Source: Tranzscheliella williamsii (lineage: Eukaryota; Basidiomycota; Ustilaginomycetes; Ustilaginales; Ustilaginaceae). From it: a stretch of 64,000 bases of DNA. Numbering within the stretch: position 1 is the stretch's first letter; every line of letters begins with the position of its first letter. A model generated the notes under the pieces. That model was not told where the DNA came from. It was given only the letters and a program-made list of their open reading frames with translations, and did no database searches. Location: contig JALBYF010000012.1 of the NCBI GenBank assembly GCA_023212725.1, positions 186,001 through 250,000 on the forward strand. Reading direction: 5' to 3'. This document shows positions 52,186 through 63,709 of this stretch, piece by piece. A program made the translations under genes and the position numbers.

Positions 52186-53935
52186 TTACTTCTTGAGGAA
52201 GGCCTCGAGCGAGTCCATGGACATGGACTTGGGTCGCTCGATGGGCATGCCGAGGTATCGGTCAGCGACCAGCTGGGGAAGCGCACCGATGGCTCGGGAG
52301 ATACCAAAGATGACCGTATAGTAGGTGAACTCCTTGAGACCGTACTGGTACAAAACGCATCCGGAGGCAGCGTCGACGTTGGGGAAGGGATTCTTGGTCT
52401 TGCCGTGCTCCTTGAGAACGTCAGGGGCGATCTGCGAGACCTTCTGGACCAGCTTCACAATCGGGCTGTCCTTGAGCTCGGGTCGAGTGTCGCAGAACTT
52501 GCTCAGCGCCGTGAATCGCGGGTCGGGCTGTCGCAGGACGGCGTGGCCGTAACCGGGAACCACACGGCCGGACTTGAGGGTGGACCAGAGGTACTCCTTG
52601 ATCTGCTCGTCTGACGCGTTCTCGCCAACGGCCTCCTGCATGTTGAGCGCCCAGCCGAGAACCTCCTGGTTGGCAAGGCCGTGCAATGGGCCGGCAAGAC
52701 CAAGCAGAGCGGCCGAGTAGGATAGGTAGGGGTCGGAGAGAGCAGATCCGACAAGGTGGGCAGTGTGGGCAGAAACGTTGCCTCCCTCGTGGTCACCGTG
52801 GATGGCAATGTAGAGTCGGAGATAGTCGGTCATACCCTCGTTGTCGCCGTAGCCGATCATCTTGGAGTAGTTACCGATCAAGTCAAGGTTGCTGTCAATC
52901 GCCTGGTTGCCGTCACCTCGCCCGAAAACGTTGTAGTAGATTCGGGCAGCGATAGCGGGCAGCTTGGCGATCAGGTCGATCGAATCATCCAGGACGGGGG
53001 CCCAGTACTCGGTCTTCTTGATGCCCTTGGCATAGGCAGCAGCGAACTTGCTGTCGTGGTTGAGTGCGGCAACAGCAGCGGCAAACTGGGTCATGGGGTG
53101 AAGAGTCTTGGGGAACGAGTCGATGATCTTCTCGATCTGGGAAGAGAGCTTACCCTTGGCAGCCAGCTCAGCAGAGAGTCCCTTAACCTGCTCCTTAGTG
53201 GGCACGTTGCCAGTCATGAGAAGCCAGAGCATGGACTCGGGAACTGTGGGCAGAGAGATCAAAAGAAGAGTTGGGACCTGGGTCAGCTAGTCTGTTCCCG
53301 ATGTGCCCTTCCACGGCCAGATGCGTCTTCCTGTAGAATCCTCTCTCGCCTGATAGCAACCGTCACCAGAGCCATGCACAGATCGAAAGAGACAATCTTT
53401 GGGCTGGCTATAGCCAAACCCTCTGACCTCGCTCTCCATTCCACCGACTTAACTACCAAAAGTCGCAAAATCGCATCGCTGTGCAGGCACAATGAAAATT
53501 CGACGGAGCACCTAAACAGGGGTGCTGCGCAAAGGCAAGATGTTGGGGAAAAAAGGGGGGATACTTACGGATCTCCTTGCCGTTAAGGCCGAGGTCGGCG
53601 GCGGTGGGGAGGACCTCCTGGGACTCAGGGATGGACTTGCCGTGGAAAGTGATACCGGTCTCAGAGTCGAGAACGGAACCTTCCCAGAGCATAACCTTGA
53701 GACCTCGCATACCACCGAGGAGGTGCTGAAGCTGGATCTCACCGAGCTTGGCGTCACCGTGCTCCGCCTTGAGCTTCTTGAGCTGCTCCTGCTTCTGGGG
53801 GATGATCTCGGCGACGGCATCCTTCAGCGTCTTGGTGGAAGCGAAGCGGACGGAGCTGACACCAGCAGCGGCAGCGAACTGCCGGGTGGGAGCGACTGCT
53901 CGAAGAGCAAGTCGGGGGACAGAGAGGGACAACAT
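52186..53935 (-). CDS. CIT1: Mitochondrial citrate synthase (2 exons)
   Basis: Exon 1 is 53569-53935 and exon 2 is 52186-53243, giving 474 residues (yeast Cit1 479). The 325-base intron, the longest clear one here, has a gtaagt donor and cccacag acceptor; splicing gives GLNGKEILPESMLWLLMTG. The N-terminal ~30 residues (MLSLSVPRLALRAVAPTRQF) are a mitochondrial presequence. Active-site regions are present: IHGDHEGGNVSAHTAHLVG (about 271), GLAGPLHGLANQEVLGWALN with the catalytic His (about 309), GYGHAVLRQPDPRF, and NVDAASGCVLYQYGL with the catalytic Asp (about 412). It condenses acetyl-CoA with oxaloacetate in the TCA cycle. The C-terminus (FLKK) is not a peroxisomal signal. Confidence 0.97.
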
Positions 53936-55419
53936 TGCGAGATGATGTCTTGGAAGGCAGCAAGGGAACGACAAGCGGGTGGTAGTGAGGAAGGGAGAAG
54001 AAAAGGAAGCGGAAGTAGGACCGCCAAGCCGGTAACGGGACCAGTGGAGGCGAAAGAGCAGCTTGAAAGAGGAAGAAACCGGATCACACACCAACCGACT
54101 GCAACTTGGCACGCGAAAAAAGAGACGTCACGCATATTCAAAAATGGTCTTGCTCATCTACCGTCCTGACGCCGAAAAAGATGATGTGTGAGCACGGCGA
54201 CGCACGGGCGGGGAGAGTCGCTGAAAAATGCTACACGGCTCGATTTCTCTAAACCCGATCCTCCGCTACTATCATGGACGCAGCAAACGTAGTCAACCCG
54301 TCGCCTGAACCCGCCAGACTTCTGAAGAGCAAACGGAGCAAAGATCTTAGCCGCACAAAAGCTACGATATTTCTGGCCCAGCACTAGAAAGCATTGAAGG
54401 AGTTTGCTTCGGTCTGCCCCAGAAGTCCTCCTGTTGGCTACGGTAGTAAGGGCCGATGTCTCCGATCTTGAGGCTGGTCATCGATATCGCATTTCACGGG
54501 TCTGAATTTTTTTGTAGTTATCGTAAGTTCCGAAGGGCTAGCCAAATATCATAACCATATTTCCTTAGTATTCGGCGATGTGAAGTCATTGAAGCATGTC
54601 ATTGTATTTGGTTTGCGGCTAGGTTAGGTTCTGATATGCAGATCCGTATCAGCTATCTTACCGCTCAACCCCAACACCCCACGGCTCGGACGGCGGATCA
54701 GCCACTAACCTTCGGGCGAACCTGTCGAATCCCCATCAAACGACTTTACAAGCGCAAACGCACTAATGGCAGTCTAACTAGTAAGCGTGTGCTGCCACGT
54801 CCGCCGTAGATTGTCCGTCATGGGCGACATACAAGTAGCGGAGCTGAGTGACCGGAGAAGCCGGACATGTTGGATCTCACGCACGAGACAGATGCAAACC
54901 GCAACAGCGGCTCCTCTGGACCACCGCCGGCTCCGCGCGTCTGCTCTTTGTCTCTGTATATAACTTGCAAGCCTGTTACATTGAGATGCCCCGGGCCCGA
55001 ACCAATCCCCAAACGCAGCACGAGGCCGGGCACTCAGAATGTGGTAAAACCGTCAGAAGTGCTTCTGTTGTCGGCGGGTTGAGGTCGTGTGAAAGGTCTC
55101 CCCCGCACAAATCACCACAAGCACGATCACAACGTGGATGTGAATGTTAGTTTGCTATTCGCAATATGTAAGATCGGCTCCTGCGCCGGAAAGGCTTCAC
55201 GTGTCGACCCGTTGGGGACAGTTCGGTTCCGAGGACCAAGCACGGGTCAGGCCGCCATTGCCACGCCATCGTGCCTGGAGAACTGTTGAGGAGGGTTTGG
55301 CAGTCTTGCGTCCGGACGACGCTACACTCGGTGGACCAACAAGCTGCAAGTGCGCCGAGCTTCGTGCTAGGGACGGACGCAACTGCTGGAAGAGGTGGAC
55401 TGGTTCGAGCGGGAGGTGA
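53936..55419. promoter_or_regulatory. Divergent promoter region (CIT1 / BET1)
   Basis: Nearly 1.5 kb separates two divergent starts. An AT-rich part lies at about 54500-54620, with several aatatca/ccatattt-like stretches. Open frames in the region are short and without domains. Confidence 0.5.
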
Positions 55420-55971
55420 ATGAATCGGCGGGGCGGAGCGAGCGACCGGCACGCGTTGCTGGCGGGGGGGGCGTATCCGACGGCGACGTCGCTGTCTGCG
55501 TACCGGAGTGGATCTGTATATGAGCAGCCATACGGGGTGTCTGCTGGGTCGGCCGACCATGTTGGCGCGCCGAAGAAGGAACCGACCCCGCGCTTGTTCG
55601 GCGGCAGCGTAGACCGCACCGCCGAGGACCTCGAGGAGCAGAACGACGCGCGGCTCGACGGCCTCAGCGCCCGCGTCTCGCAGCTGCGCGAGATCACGCT
55701 CAACATCGGCACCGAAGTCCGCGACAGCACCCGCGACATGGCCTCCCTCACCGACGCATTCAGCTCCACCTCCGCCTTCCTCGGCGGCACCGCTGCCCGC
55801 ATGCACTCCATGGCCCGCAGGCAGCGCTCCTGGTTCTGCAACATGCTTCTCTTCATCCTCTTCGTCACCTGGCTCTTCGTAAGTCTCCCCGCCACCCTGC
55901 CCAACTCCAACCCCCGCTGACCCCACCCCAACGCCCTTCTACAGGTCTTCCTTTGGTGGTGGCGCAGATAA
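55420..55971 (+). CDS. BET1: Qc-SNARE BET1 (2 exons)
   Basis: Exon 1 is 55420-55878 and exon 2 is 55945-55971, giving 161 residues. The 66-base intron has a gtaagt donor and ctacag acceptor and interrupts the end of the membrane anchor: LFILFVTWLF joins VFLWWWRR. The N-terminal ~60 residues are variable. The SNARE motif runs from about 68 to 125 (EEQNDARLDGLSARVSQLRE, ITLNIGTEVRDSTRDMASL, FLGGTAARMHSMARRQRS) and matches BET1 proteins closely. The C-terminal anchor is at about 137-156. BET1 acts in ER-to-Golgi vesicle fusion with SED5, BOS1 and SEC22 or YKT6. Confidence 0.93.
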
Positions 55972-56507
55972 CCACTGCACCTCCATCCCACAACCATATG
56001 TACTTGTACCGCGTCCCATCACAAATATGCTACCACCTACGCACGCGCACATGGTTTCGTCGACGGGATAGGGCAAGCTATGGATTTCGCAGGAAGCAAG
56101 GATGCAAAACGGCGGCGGACTGGGATAGACTCCGCCCGAGTCGGCTATGGCGGCGCTGGTGAAACGAAGCCGGGCCGGCCCGGAGGCATGGATGGACACA
56201 GCGCAGCGAAGATGTCACAACCGCATCGTCAGAAAGAAAAGGCTCTTGGCCGCGTGGGCAGGCGCGAGTATAGAAGATGCAGGCAGGTGCGAACGCACCG
56301 CGGCAGGTACAAAACGAGGGAAACAAGAAAAACACGAGGCCAAGGTGCGTGGAAACGGGCTCTGGACACCGCGAGAGCTGGGAACTGCAGGACTACGGCG
56401 GAGGAAGGAGGTCGAAAGCGCGCAGATGATGTTGACGTGGCCAGCCACGTTGCAGGGCTCTTTAGCCTGAGAGAAGAGGTGACGTCGGTATGATCCGAGG
56501 CAGGTGT
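55972..56507. other. Convergent intergenic region (BET1 / expansin-like)
   Basis: These 536 bases hold the 3' ends of two convergent genes. Purine-rich sequence is common (about 56220-56440). The open frames here are domain-free. Confidence 0.45.
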
Positions 56508-57191
56508 TTAGAGCTGCTGGAGCAGCTTGGGGCCGAAGAGGGCAAGGTCCCATGGGTTGGGCTTCTTGGTCTGGTACATGTGGAGACCCTTGATTCTGCC
56601 CTCGGTGAGCGAGCCCGACGGGCTCAGCTTCTTGAAGGCGGACTTGGTAAGGTCAACGTGGCCCTCTCCGCAGCCGGCGCACTTGTCAATGACACGGACG
56701 GTGACGCAGTGGTTATTAGCCTTCTTGTTGCACAGCTTGACAAACTCGCCACACTGCGGACCCGTTTTCCAGTTCTTGACTACAGCGCCGATGTGGCAGC
56801 TGTTGACGGGCTGCCACTTGCCGCCGCCGTTGCCGCACTGCGGATTCTTGAGGTCGTTCGAGGCGTACCAGGTGATCTGGACATCTTTTTTCCACAGCTT
56901 GTCCGAGTCCGCAGGACCGATGGTGTAATGCTTCTTGGACTTGGACTTCTTCGAGTGCTTGTGGTGGTGCTTTCCACGTCGCATCAGTGCCCGCTGCTCC
57001 AGTTCGTCGTCCGTGTAGTCGTCATCGTCTTCGTCGCCGACGACAGAGTTGATGAACTGGAGCGGGTTGCCGTCGTCGTCCAGGTCCTGCACAAGCTGCT
57101 TAGCGGCGTCGTCGGATTCGGCGGCAAGTACGCCACTTACCGCCGCGAGGGCAATGGTGGCCCAAATGGCTAGTAGGGAGAGCCGAGCCAT
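56508..57191 (-). CDS. Secreted expansin-like / RlpA-type double-psi beta-barrel protein
   Basis: I start at the ATG at 57189-57191 (MARLSLLAIWATIALAAVSG), giving 227 residues; the open frame extends upstream but that part looks like 5' UTR. Residues 1-24 are a signal peptide. An acidic propeptide-like stretch (about 25-67) ends in a dibasic LMRRGK, a possible Kex2 site, then a basic His/Lys run (KHHHKHSKKSKSKKH). Residues ~92-225 form a double-psi beta-barrel as in expansins, EG45 and barwin-like proteins, with seven Cys (QCGNGGG, SCHIG, QCGEF, LCNKK, HCVTVRVIDKCAGCGEGH) followed by VDLTKSAFKKLSPSG. No cellulose-binding second domain is present. Such small secreted proteins in plant-associated fungi act on cell walls or as effectors; this is inference. 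Confidence 0.9.
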   Translation of the reverse strand: MARLSLLAIWATIALAAVSGVLAAESDDAAKQLVQDLDDDGNPLQFINSVVGDEDDDDYTDDELEQRALMRRGKHHHKHSKKSKSKKHYTIGPADSDKLWKKDVQITWYASNDLKNPQCGNGGGKWQPVNSCHIGAVVKNWKTGPQCGEFVKLCNKKANNHCVTVRVIDKCAGCGEGHVDLTKSAFKKLSPSGSLTEGRIKGLHMYQTKKPNPWDLALFGPKLLQQL

Positions 57192-59476
57192 GATGATGAA
57201 TTGATGCTTGTTGAACTGGGTTGAGAGACAGTAGTGACAGCGAGACAAAGAGCGTAAGTAGGTGGAAGCGTGGACTAGAGCAAGGGAGGCGAGAGAGCGT
57301 GAAGAGAGAAGGTGAGGACGGGGAGTGCAATGGTCATGAAGTTCGTGGTGGGAAGGGAAAGGAGAGGGACGGGGCAGGGGAGGTGCACGCAAACCAAGGC
57401 GGGAGGGATTCGCAGGACAGCCTGCACTTTCGGCAGGAACAGAGCGGCGTGGGCGGCGCGGGGCTGGGGGCGGAGGCTACGGTATCAGAGCAACGACAAA
57501 CCTGCTGTTGCCGCTTTCCCGGCACACATCGACGCCTTGTTTGCTGTCTTATTTCGCGCCTCCCATTCTTCCCCTACTATCCTCCGCGGCCAGTTTAGTT
57601 TTGCCTCCCAAGCGAGAGGGAATCGCATGGTATCCTGCGGCAAGCAGCTGGATGTTGACCTCGATAGAGAAGGCAACAAGGGAATGCCTAACATGAGTTA
57701 TGCAAGCGGCGAGGGAGACCTCCCGCTAGAGCGTGCAGGTCGCGGCACGCACAAGCGAATTAGCGGTGTTCATACTGAGAGCGGATGGGATGCAGAGCTG
57801 GTTGGGCACGATTTCGTACTACACGGCAAGACACGGCCACTACAGTATCAACACAAGATGCGCCTCCATGTGTGTGTACCTACAGGGGAAGGCAGGTGGC
57901 GGCCGAGGCCTTGCGGATCGACCTGGCTGGCTCGACAGCAGGCCGAGGATCGTACGGACGAGGCAGGTATGTCGCTCTCATTGCTGAGCACGGGCTTCTG
58001 CCAGGATGGCCAGAGGAGGTGGCTGCCTGGCAGCTTGGTTGGCGGGGAAGGCATGCGGATCGACAGACATGTGGCAGGCTGCCTAGTTTCTGGCCCGGCC
58101 TCAGCGAGCGCCTTAGTTCGCCGCCTATGTGTGCCCCTAGGAGTCAAGCCTAGCGGCAAACATACTATAGCTGCCGTTCGCCTGACGCCTGAAGCAGTTG
58201 AGCGAGGGGAGATGACCTGTCGCTAGTCGGGCGCATCTGTTCTCCTGCACAATCACGCGCTCGGAAGCACAGCGACATCAAGTGTGACGGAAAGTGGTTA
58301 CATGGAGAAAGAGCATTCTAAAACGGGATCGACGTGCATGGATGATGCTTTGCCTGCGTCGGCTCGATAGCAGAGATGCGCTCACCAGCTCGGCTGGCTG
58401 CATCACCAGTGAGATTGCGCTGTCAAATTCGAGTTGGCAGAAACAACAGCATCATCATCACACTCACACCACTAGGCTGGTACCCTTTCCTATCGTCAGC
58501 CGTTTGCGTGTTCCCAGTACAACGCTGTCACCAGCACGAGTTGCCAGCTCAGGCAGCATACACCCCGCAACGCTATGGTTCGGTATTCTGCTGCGTGGAC
58601 AAATCGGCAGCGGTAGAGGCCCGGCTTCAAGGCCCGACAGGCAATGCGCTGGCAGATTGGTTCGGAGTAAGGACGCTGTGAGCTGTTGCCACTTGCATCT
58701 GGCTGGCATGTAGCGTTTCTGCGCGCCACGGCCCGGCTGGCTCTTGGTTGCAACACATATCAATTACAATTACTCGCGCAAGGTTAGGCATGCCCGACGC
58801 GTCGGATTTCCCTCGCATGCACATCCACTCAGACAGCTCATCTGCTCAAGCACCGCAACCTGACACTTCTTCCCCTGTGTTGGTCTCGCATCAGTGTTCC
58901 CGCAAGATGGTACTTGCCCGGGACGGTTCATTTGGGGGCTGGACTACGATTATCATTCCCCTCGGAGCAGCCCCTAGAGGCTTTGTGGCTCCATTCGGTT
59001 GCTATGGCCTATTGTCAATACAGCTCTCGGCTCGACATAACTGGTTGGCAAGGTAGCTAGCTGGCGTTGAATTCGCCTCACTGCACCGGTCCAAGCTAGA
59101 TAGCAAGCAACCCATCATGCCCTCAAGCGCGACCTTTTTCTCTGCTTCAGAAGTGGGCACAGCCATGCGGCTGAGTGGATCAAGGGGCTAAAAGCCCTTT
59201 ACGGCTCCAGCTTAAGTGCATGGCAAATAAGCAACCCTATTTTTTCGCAAATTTCTGCTGCCCTTTTGTTCCGATTAATGGAAGGGATTTCTAGGATGCA
59301 CATCATTTTGTGCTGGCCCAAAAACAGGTACACCCATTCACAACATGTTAGTGATTGATGGCATCCATGCTAACAGCGAGTACTCTGTTTCTTGCGGAGA
59401 TGGCAACAAGCAGGGGTGGTTGTGGATGAGCCAGGATCCGAGCAGCTCGAGTCGGCCGTGTGATTTGGTAGGATGT
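57192..59476. other. Gene-poor region upstream of the expansin-like gene
   Basis: A 2.3-kb stretch with no gene I can support. The longest frame (57312-58226, plus strand) starts with GTG, has no domain and has codon use unlike neighbouring genes. The region should contain the expansin-like gene promoter (near 57200-57500) and the TIM21 3' UTR (near 59400). An AT-rich part with runs of T lies at about 59220-59330. Confidence 0.5.
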
Positions 59477-60772
59477 TCACCGCTCCACGTCGCCTAGCTT
59501 TCTTACGACCCACACCCTTTCCCGCATCGTGGCGCTAGAGCTGGGGATGTCGACGAAGAAGTTCTTGTACTGATACACGCCGTTCTCATCCTTGACCATC
59601 TCGGCATGCACTTCTCCCGTAGCCCACGTTCCAGGCTCTTTCTTGCTTGCGGAGAGTTTGCCAAGCGCGTCTGTTGAACCTCGCGCCAGACCGGACAGAC
59701 CGCCGAAAGTGTAGGAAAAAGCTCGGCCAAAGACGCTCGGTGTGGGTGTAGAAGACGAAGAGCTCGCCTCTGAATTCAGTCCGCGCACGTCGGTATCTGC
59801 GCCATCTTCTGATGCTGTAGTCGAGCCGTGGTCCGGACTGTCGAGATCAAGGCCCAGCTGCTCGCCAATCCATTCGCCTCCCTCGGTCACCTTCCTGCCA
59901 ATCCATTTGCCCGCCTCGATGGCCTCTTGTCTTGTTCGGTCCCAGAGCGTCAGGTCGTGGTCCTTTTCCCTCGCCTCGACGAAGAACCTCAGCAACATCA
60001 TGTCTTTGCCTGTCTTTTCGTCCGTAAATGTGACCGACGCCACCGACCTGGACCTTCGGCCTCTCGCTGGAGGATTTAGTGGAGAAAAGTCCGAGGTGGT
60101 TGTGAAAGCCGAAGAAGTGTGGAATCGATACGGCGGCAACAGGTGCTCACCCACCGCCCTGCTGCTCTGGACACGTTTGCAGGCATCAGAGAAGACCACG
60201 GTTGGGCTGTTCTTGGCAAAAAGCTCCGAGGTCAAAGCATACACAAGTACAAACGTCAACGCTGCTCCACCAACGATCAGCACGGTACGCGACGACTGTA
60301 CGGTGGCCCTGGCAACCTTCTCGCCACCTTTCAAGTCCTTCCATTTCTTGCCCTGGCCTGTCATCCTGTCAACGATCCCGGGGCTGGAGCTACCCATACC
60401 GCCCCCAGCAGAAAGCCCGGCCATACCGAGAGGTATTTCGCCGCCTCGGCCCCCGGCAGCCGCCTGGAGGGCCGCCTCCGCCGTTGCATTGAATCTTGGC
60501 TTCGCCTCAGCATCCGCTAGGGAAGAAGATGTCGTGGAAGAAGAAGAAGCCCGCAGTCCATCCAGTATCTGGCGCTGCGTGAAAGCAGCTTGCGATGATT
60601 TGAGATGGTCGCGGTCTGAGTGCGACGATGGAGCAGACTTTGCACATCGTTTTTGGCTGACATGCATGTATTGCGAATGGACGATGATAGGCTGAAGGAA
60701 AGATAGGCGAGTCGGACCCGGACCCACTTTTAAGAGTCTCAGTGGCATCGTTGCCGCCACGACCTGGACCAT
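59477..60772 (-). CDS. TIM21: Mitochondrial TIM23-complex subunit TIM21
   Basis: I start at the ATG at 60770-60772 (MVQVVAATMPLRLLKVGPGP), giving 431 residues; other in-frame ATGs at 61031-61033 and 60746-60748 are possible. The N-terminus is basic and fits a presequence. A Ser/Ala/Gly-rich part is followed by a transmembrane segment (about 160-182, TVLIVGGAALTFVLVYALTS) and the intermembrane-space TIM21 domain: FAKNSPTVVFSDACKRVQSS, then RSRSVASVTFTDEKTGKDMM, GTWATGEVHAEMVKDENGVY and YKNFFVDIPS. An insert of ~80 residues (about 315-395) separates two halves of that domain. TIM21 links the TIM23 translocase to the TOM complex and respiratory chain supercomplexes. Confidence 0.88.
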   Translation of the reverse strand: MVQVVAATMPLRLLKVGPGPTRLSFLQPIIVHSQYMHVSQKRCAKSAPSSHSDRDHLKSSQAAFTQRQILDGLRASSSSTTSSSLADAEAKPRFNATAEAALQAAAGGRGGEIPLGMAGLSAGGGMGSSSPGIVDRMTGQGKKWKDLKGGEKVARATVQSSRTVLIVGGAALTFVLVYALTSELFAKNSPTVVFSDACKRVQSSRAVGEHLLPPYRFHTSSAFTTTSDFSPLNPPARGRRSRSVASVTFTDEKTGKDMMLLRFFVEAREKDHDLTLWDRTRQEAIEAGKWIGRKVTEGGEWIGEQLGLDLDSPDHGSTTASEDGADTDVRGLNSEASSSSSTPTPSVFGRAFSYTFGGLSGLARGSTDALGKLSASKKEPGTWATGEVHAEMVKDENGVYQYKNFFVDIPSSSATMRERVWVVRKLGDVER

Positions 60773-61709
60773 CGTGAAAATGAGCTGCTTGGTGCTTAAC
60801 GAGACCGTCCGCTGGTGATGTGGATGATGCGGATAACCGACCCGCGGTGTCACCTTCGACTTCCGTTGGTGACGATTGGAAGGCCGATAGCCGGCTTCCG
60901 TGAATCGGCGTTTCGGCCGACAGTACGTCTCTCCAGATTTTGTGATCCTCCACTTCCCTACGTGTAATTTAGCGCCAGCTTGATGTGAAATTATTAGTGG
61001 GGAGTGTTGCTGCACCTCCTGATCAACCCGCATGAGCAAAGAGTACTACGCCTAGTTTTGCTGACCGTACGCGCACAACTCAGCAGCAATGCGAGAGGTT
61101 TGGACCCTTAGCTCGTGGGAAATTGGAGCTCTTTACCTATTGCCCTGTGCTCGTACAATACAGGTTGCAAGACGAGGCCTGACCACTTCGCTGATATGGC
61201 TGCCCAAGCGCCCTTGTCAGGAGGCAGGATCGTTGACTGTAGTACAAGCGCAACCTGAGGCTTCATACCATTACTGCCTCTGCATTTTCCTCTACCCTTT
61301 CCATTTCACTTACTCCCTCCCACATCCGTCTCATCTAGACAATTGGCGACGTCTACCCCTCGCTCTGCCAAGGCTTGGGTCGAAAGTAGCTCCTCACACC
61401 TGAAACGTAGCGGCTAGGCAACTCATTGACTGCTAAGTTTGGCTCAGCGCACCGCTGTAACCACAACGACGACTGCACCCCTCCTGAGCTTGTCTTCTGA
61501 GCTTCTCTTGGTCAGTGGCGAGAGTGGAACAACTTGTGCTTGGGGCCGCTCAAGAAAAAGACAAGGTCAGCGCATAAGGTCTTATCTACGGTAGCACCCT
61601 TGAGCGACTGGCTTCCACTAGAGGAGCTACTTCTTGTGCAAGCACTGCTTCGACAAAGCACTACACCAGCCCATTCCCCCGCTTACGGTTCTCTGCTCTG
61701 TTCATCAAG
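60773..61709. promoter_or_regulatory. Divergent promoter region (TIM21 / Yippee)
   Basis: About 0.94 kb between two divergent starts. The TIM21 frame stays open upstream to about 61033, so part of this may be coding if an earlier ATG is used. Just upstream of the Yippee gene the sequence is mixed, with a pyrimidine-rich stretch at about 61275-61335. Confidence 0.45.
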
Positions 61710-62042
61710 ATGGGTATGACGCACAGAGAGTATCTCAGTAGCCAGCGGATCTTTGGCTGCAGAAAATGCAAGACGCACCTCACCACGATCGAGAGCCTGG
61801 TAAGTCGGGCCTTCAACGGGCAGCATGGGAGGGCATACCTATTTGATGCCGTCTCGAACATCTCTCTCGGTGATGCTGAGGACAGACACATGACTACAGG
61901 CTTGCACACGGTCCGAGACATCCGCTGCCTCAAGTGCAGGACGGTGCTCGGCTGGAAGTACGATAAAGCCTTTGTGGCAGCCGAGAAGTACAAGGAGAAC
62001 AAATTCATCCTTGAAAAGGAGCTGACTGTCGATGTTCACTGA
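61710..62042 (+). CDS. Yippee family zinc-binding protein
   Basis: A single-exon gene of 110 residues, a normal length for the family. It starts MGMTHREYLSSQRIFGCRKC. The two zinc-binding CxxC pairs are Cys17/Cys20 (GCRKC) and Cys73/Cys76 (RCLKC), and the core stretches HLTTIESLVSRAFNGQHGRA and ILEKELTVDVH are nearly invariant in eukaryotes. Yippee proteins are related to the CULT/RegA-type beta-tent zinc fold found in cereblon. Some are subunits of GID/CTLH-type E3 ligases or nuclear regulators. The role in this fungus is not known. Confidence 0.95.
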   Translation: MGMTHREYLSSQRIFGCRKCKTHLTTIESLVSRAFNGQHGRAYLFDAVSNISLGDAEDRHMTTGLHTVRDIRCLKCRTVLGWKYDKAFVAAEKYKENKFILEKELTVDVH

Positions 62043-63709
62043 CGGGCTCGCCACTTAGCAATACCCCTTGTGCACCGCCCGCACTGCCGCTCGGAATCCT
62101 ACACAACAGGTGCAAGACTGGTAAAAAGGAGGGCATGCGTGGTGTCGCACCCGCTTTACTACGTCTCGCTTGCCGAACCCCAAGAACGAGCCTACACAGG
62201 ATGCCTGGACGAGCAGGGGCGCGCCACTGAGCGCTACACATGGCCGGCAGCCGGGACGCCGTAGGACTGCATTCGCTAGGTCCAAGAGCACGCGGGCATA
62301 AGTACTTTAGCCATTGGCTCTATGGGCCTCACAATACTCAAGCAGGCCTTCGCAACGCATATGCTGCTGGCTAGGCGTTGCCATTGAGTCTCGGGCAACT
62401 TGGAGGATAGCAACTCGGCCATCGATGCAATGACCGCCCTTTGCTTCTTTTTTCACATAGTCGTTGCCTTACTGTAACTCGCGGAGTTCTTTCCAGAACG
62501 CTTCTTTCTTATAGTCCTGCAAGCCTTACATAATATTCGCGCAAATCGCGGGGTGGAGACATCTTTGACTGCCGTCTTGCCAGGACATGTCGGGTTGTGG
62601 ACACCCACTGCTTGCATCGTGTTTGTCGCTTTGCTACTACCGCGGATGACCAAGCGCTGTGTCGTGCGATAATGCTCACCATCACAGCTTCTAGCTTTTT
62701 TTTACCGGGAAAGAACAAAGCTAGTTCTGCAACAACCTAAGCGCTAGAGGAATTGATGTGAGCGGCAAAAGTCGTGTATACGCCGGCCACAGAGTCTCAC
62801 CAACTTCATTCTATACCGAACGATCGCCTGCTAGACTGCTCCGCTGAGTATGCGACTGTGCACTCTTCAGCGAGTGTTGTTGCAGCACCGGCGCAGCCAT
62901 CACATCTGGTACGTAGGGATACTTGTGCCACTAGCAGCATGCCCTGTTCGTCGGTGCAGGTCGAGACTTGGCACACTTGAGCCGGGTGGAGGAGAGATGC
63001 GCTATGGCAGAGGTTCAGCGAAGCAGAGCCGCATCTTGCCTAGCTGATGGGAGCAAGCGTGTCGCACCCTGTCTCGGCCGGCTTGAAGAGTAACTTTCTG
63101 CCGAGGTCGCAGCGTCTGGCTCCGCAACACCGAAACTAATCTAAACCGGTAGCTAAATACAAAAAAGGGCTGCTAAACGCGACGTCTGATTACAGAACCG
63201 TATTACCACTTGGGGTTGAGATTTTCAGCGTGCATTTTGGGCATTCGGACAGTGTTCCTGCGCTGTCAAGCCTAGAACAAAAAGGATCGACGCCGGACCA
63301 TTCTGCGCCTCAACATGCTTGAAGGTCACATTTACGATTCAGATTCAGATTCTGGCTCGTGATCTGCCTGGCTTGGTATGCCTCCTTTCCCCAGTGTAGA
63401 CTTGGCAAGAAACAACAGCGGACGAGGTCGCGTTCACTGTGCCCTCTCTTGTCCTCGTCGTCATCACTACCATCATCATCGCCATCTGACCCCTCTCACC
63501 GCCGCCACCATCTCCTCACTTCCCAGCAATACCCACTCCGTCCGCTCACCGTTCTGGCCTCCTGTCTGATACTGTCTTTCGTGTTCCGTGTTGATACGCA
63601 ACTAGCACATTCCCACATTCTCTACCTGCACGACAGTTACCAAGCGAGCCTTGCTCTCTTTCGCCCCTTCACGCAGATCGGCCCACCTTCCGCCGTACCT
63701 CTCGCACCA
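62043..63709. other. Gene-poor region upstream of the last gene
   Basis: These 1.67 kb contain no supportable gene. Short simple repeats occur: a gattca array at about 63338-63354 and a catcat run at about 63465-63485. The last ~250 bases are C/T-rich and probably hold the promoter and 5' UTR of the secreted-protein gene. Confidence 0.5.

Noticed and set aside
57312..58226. 304-codon plus-strand open frame in the gene-poor region
   Set aside because: Starts with GTG, has no domain or signal peptide, and its codon use is unlike neighbouring genes. A shorter form from the ATG at 57628 is equally unconvincing. RNA evidence would be needed.
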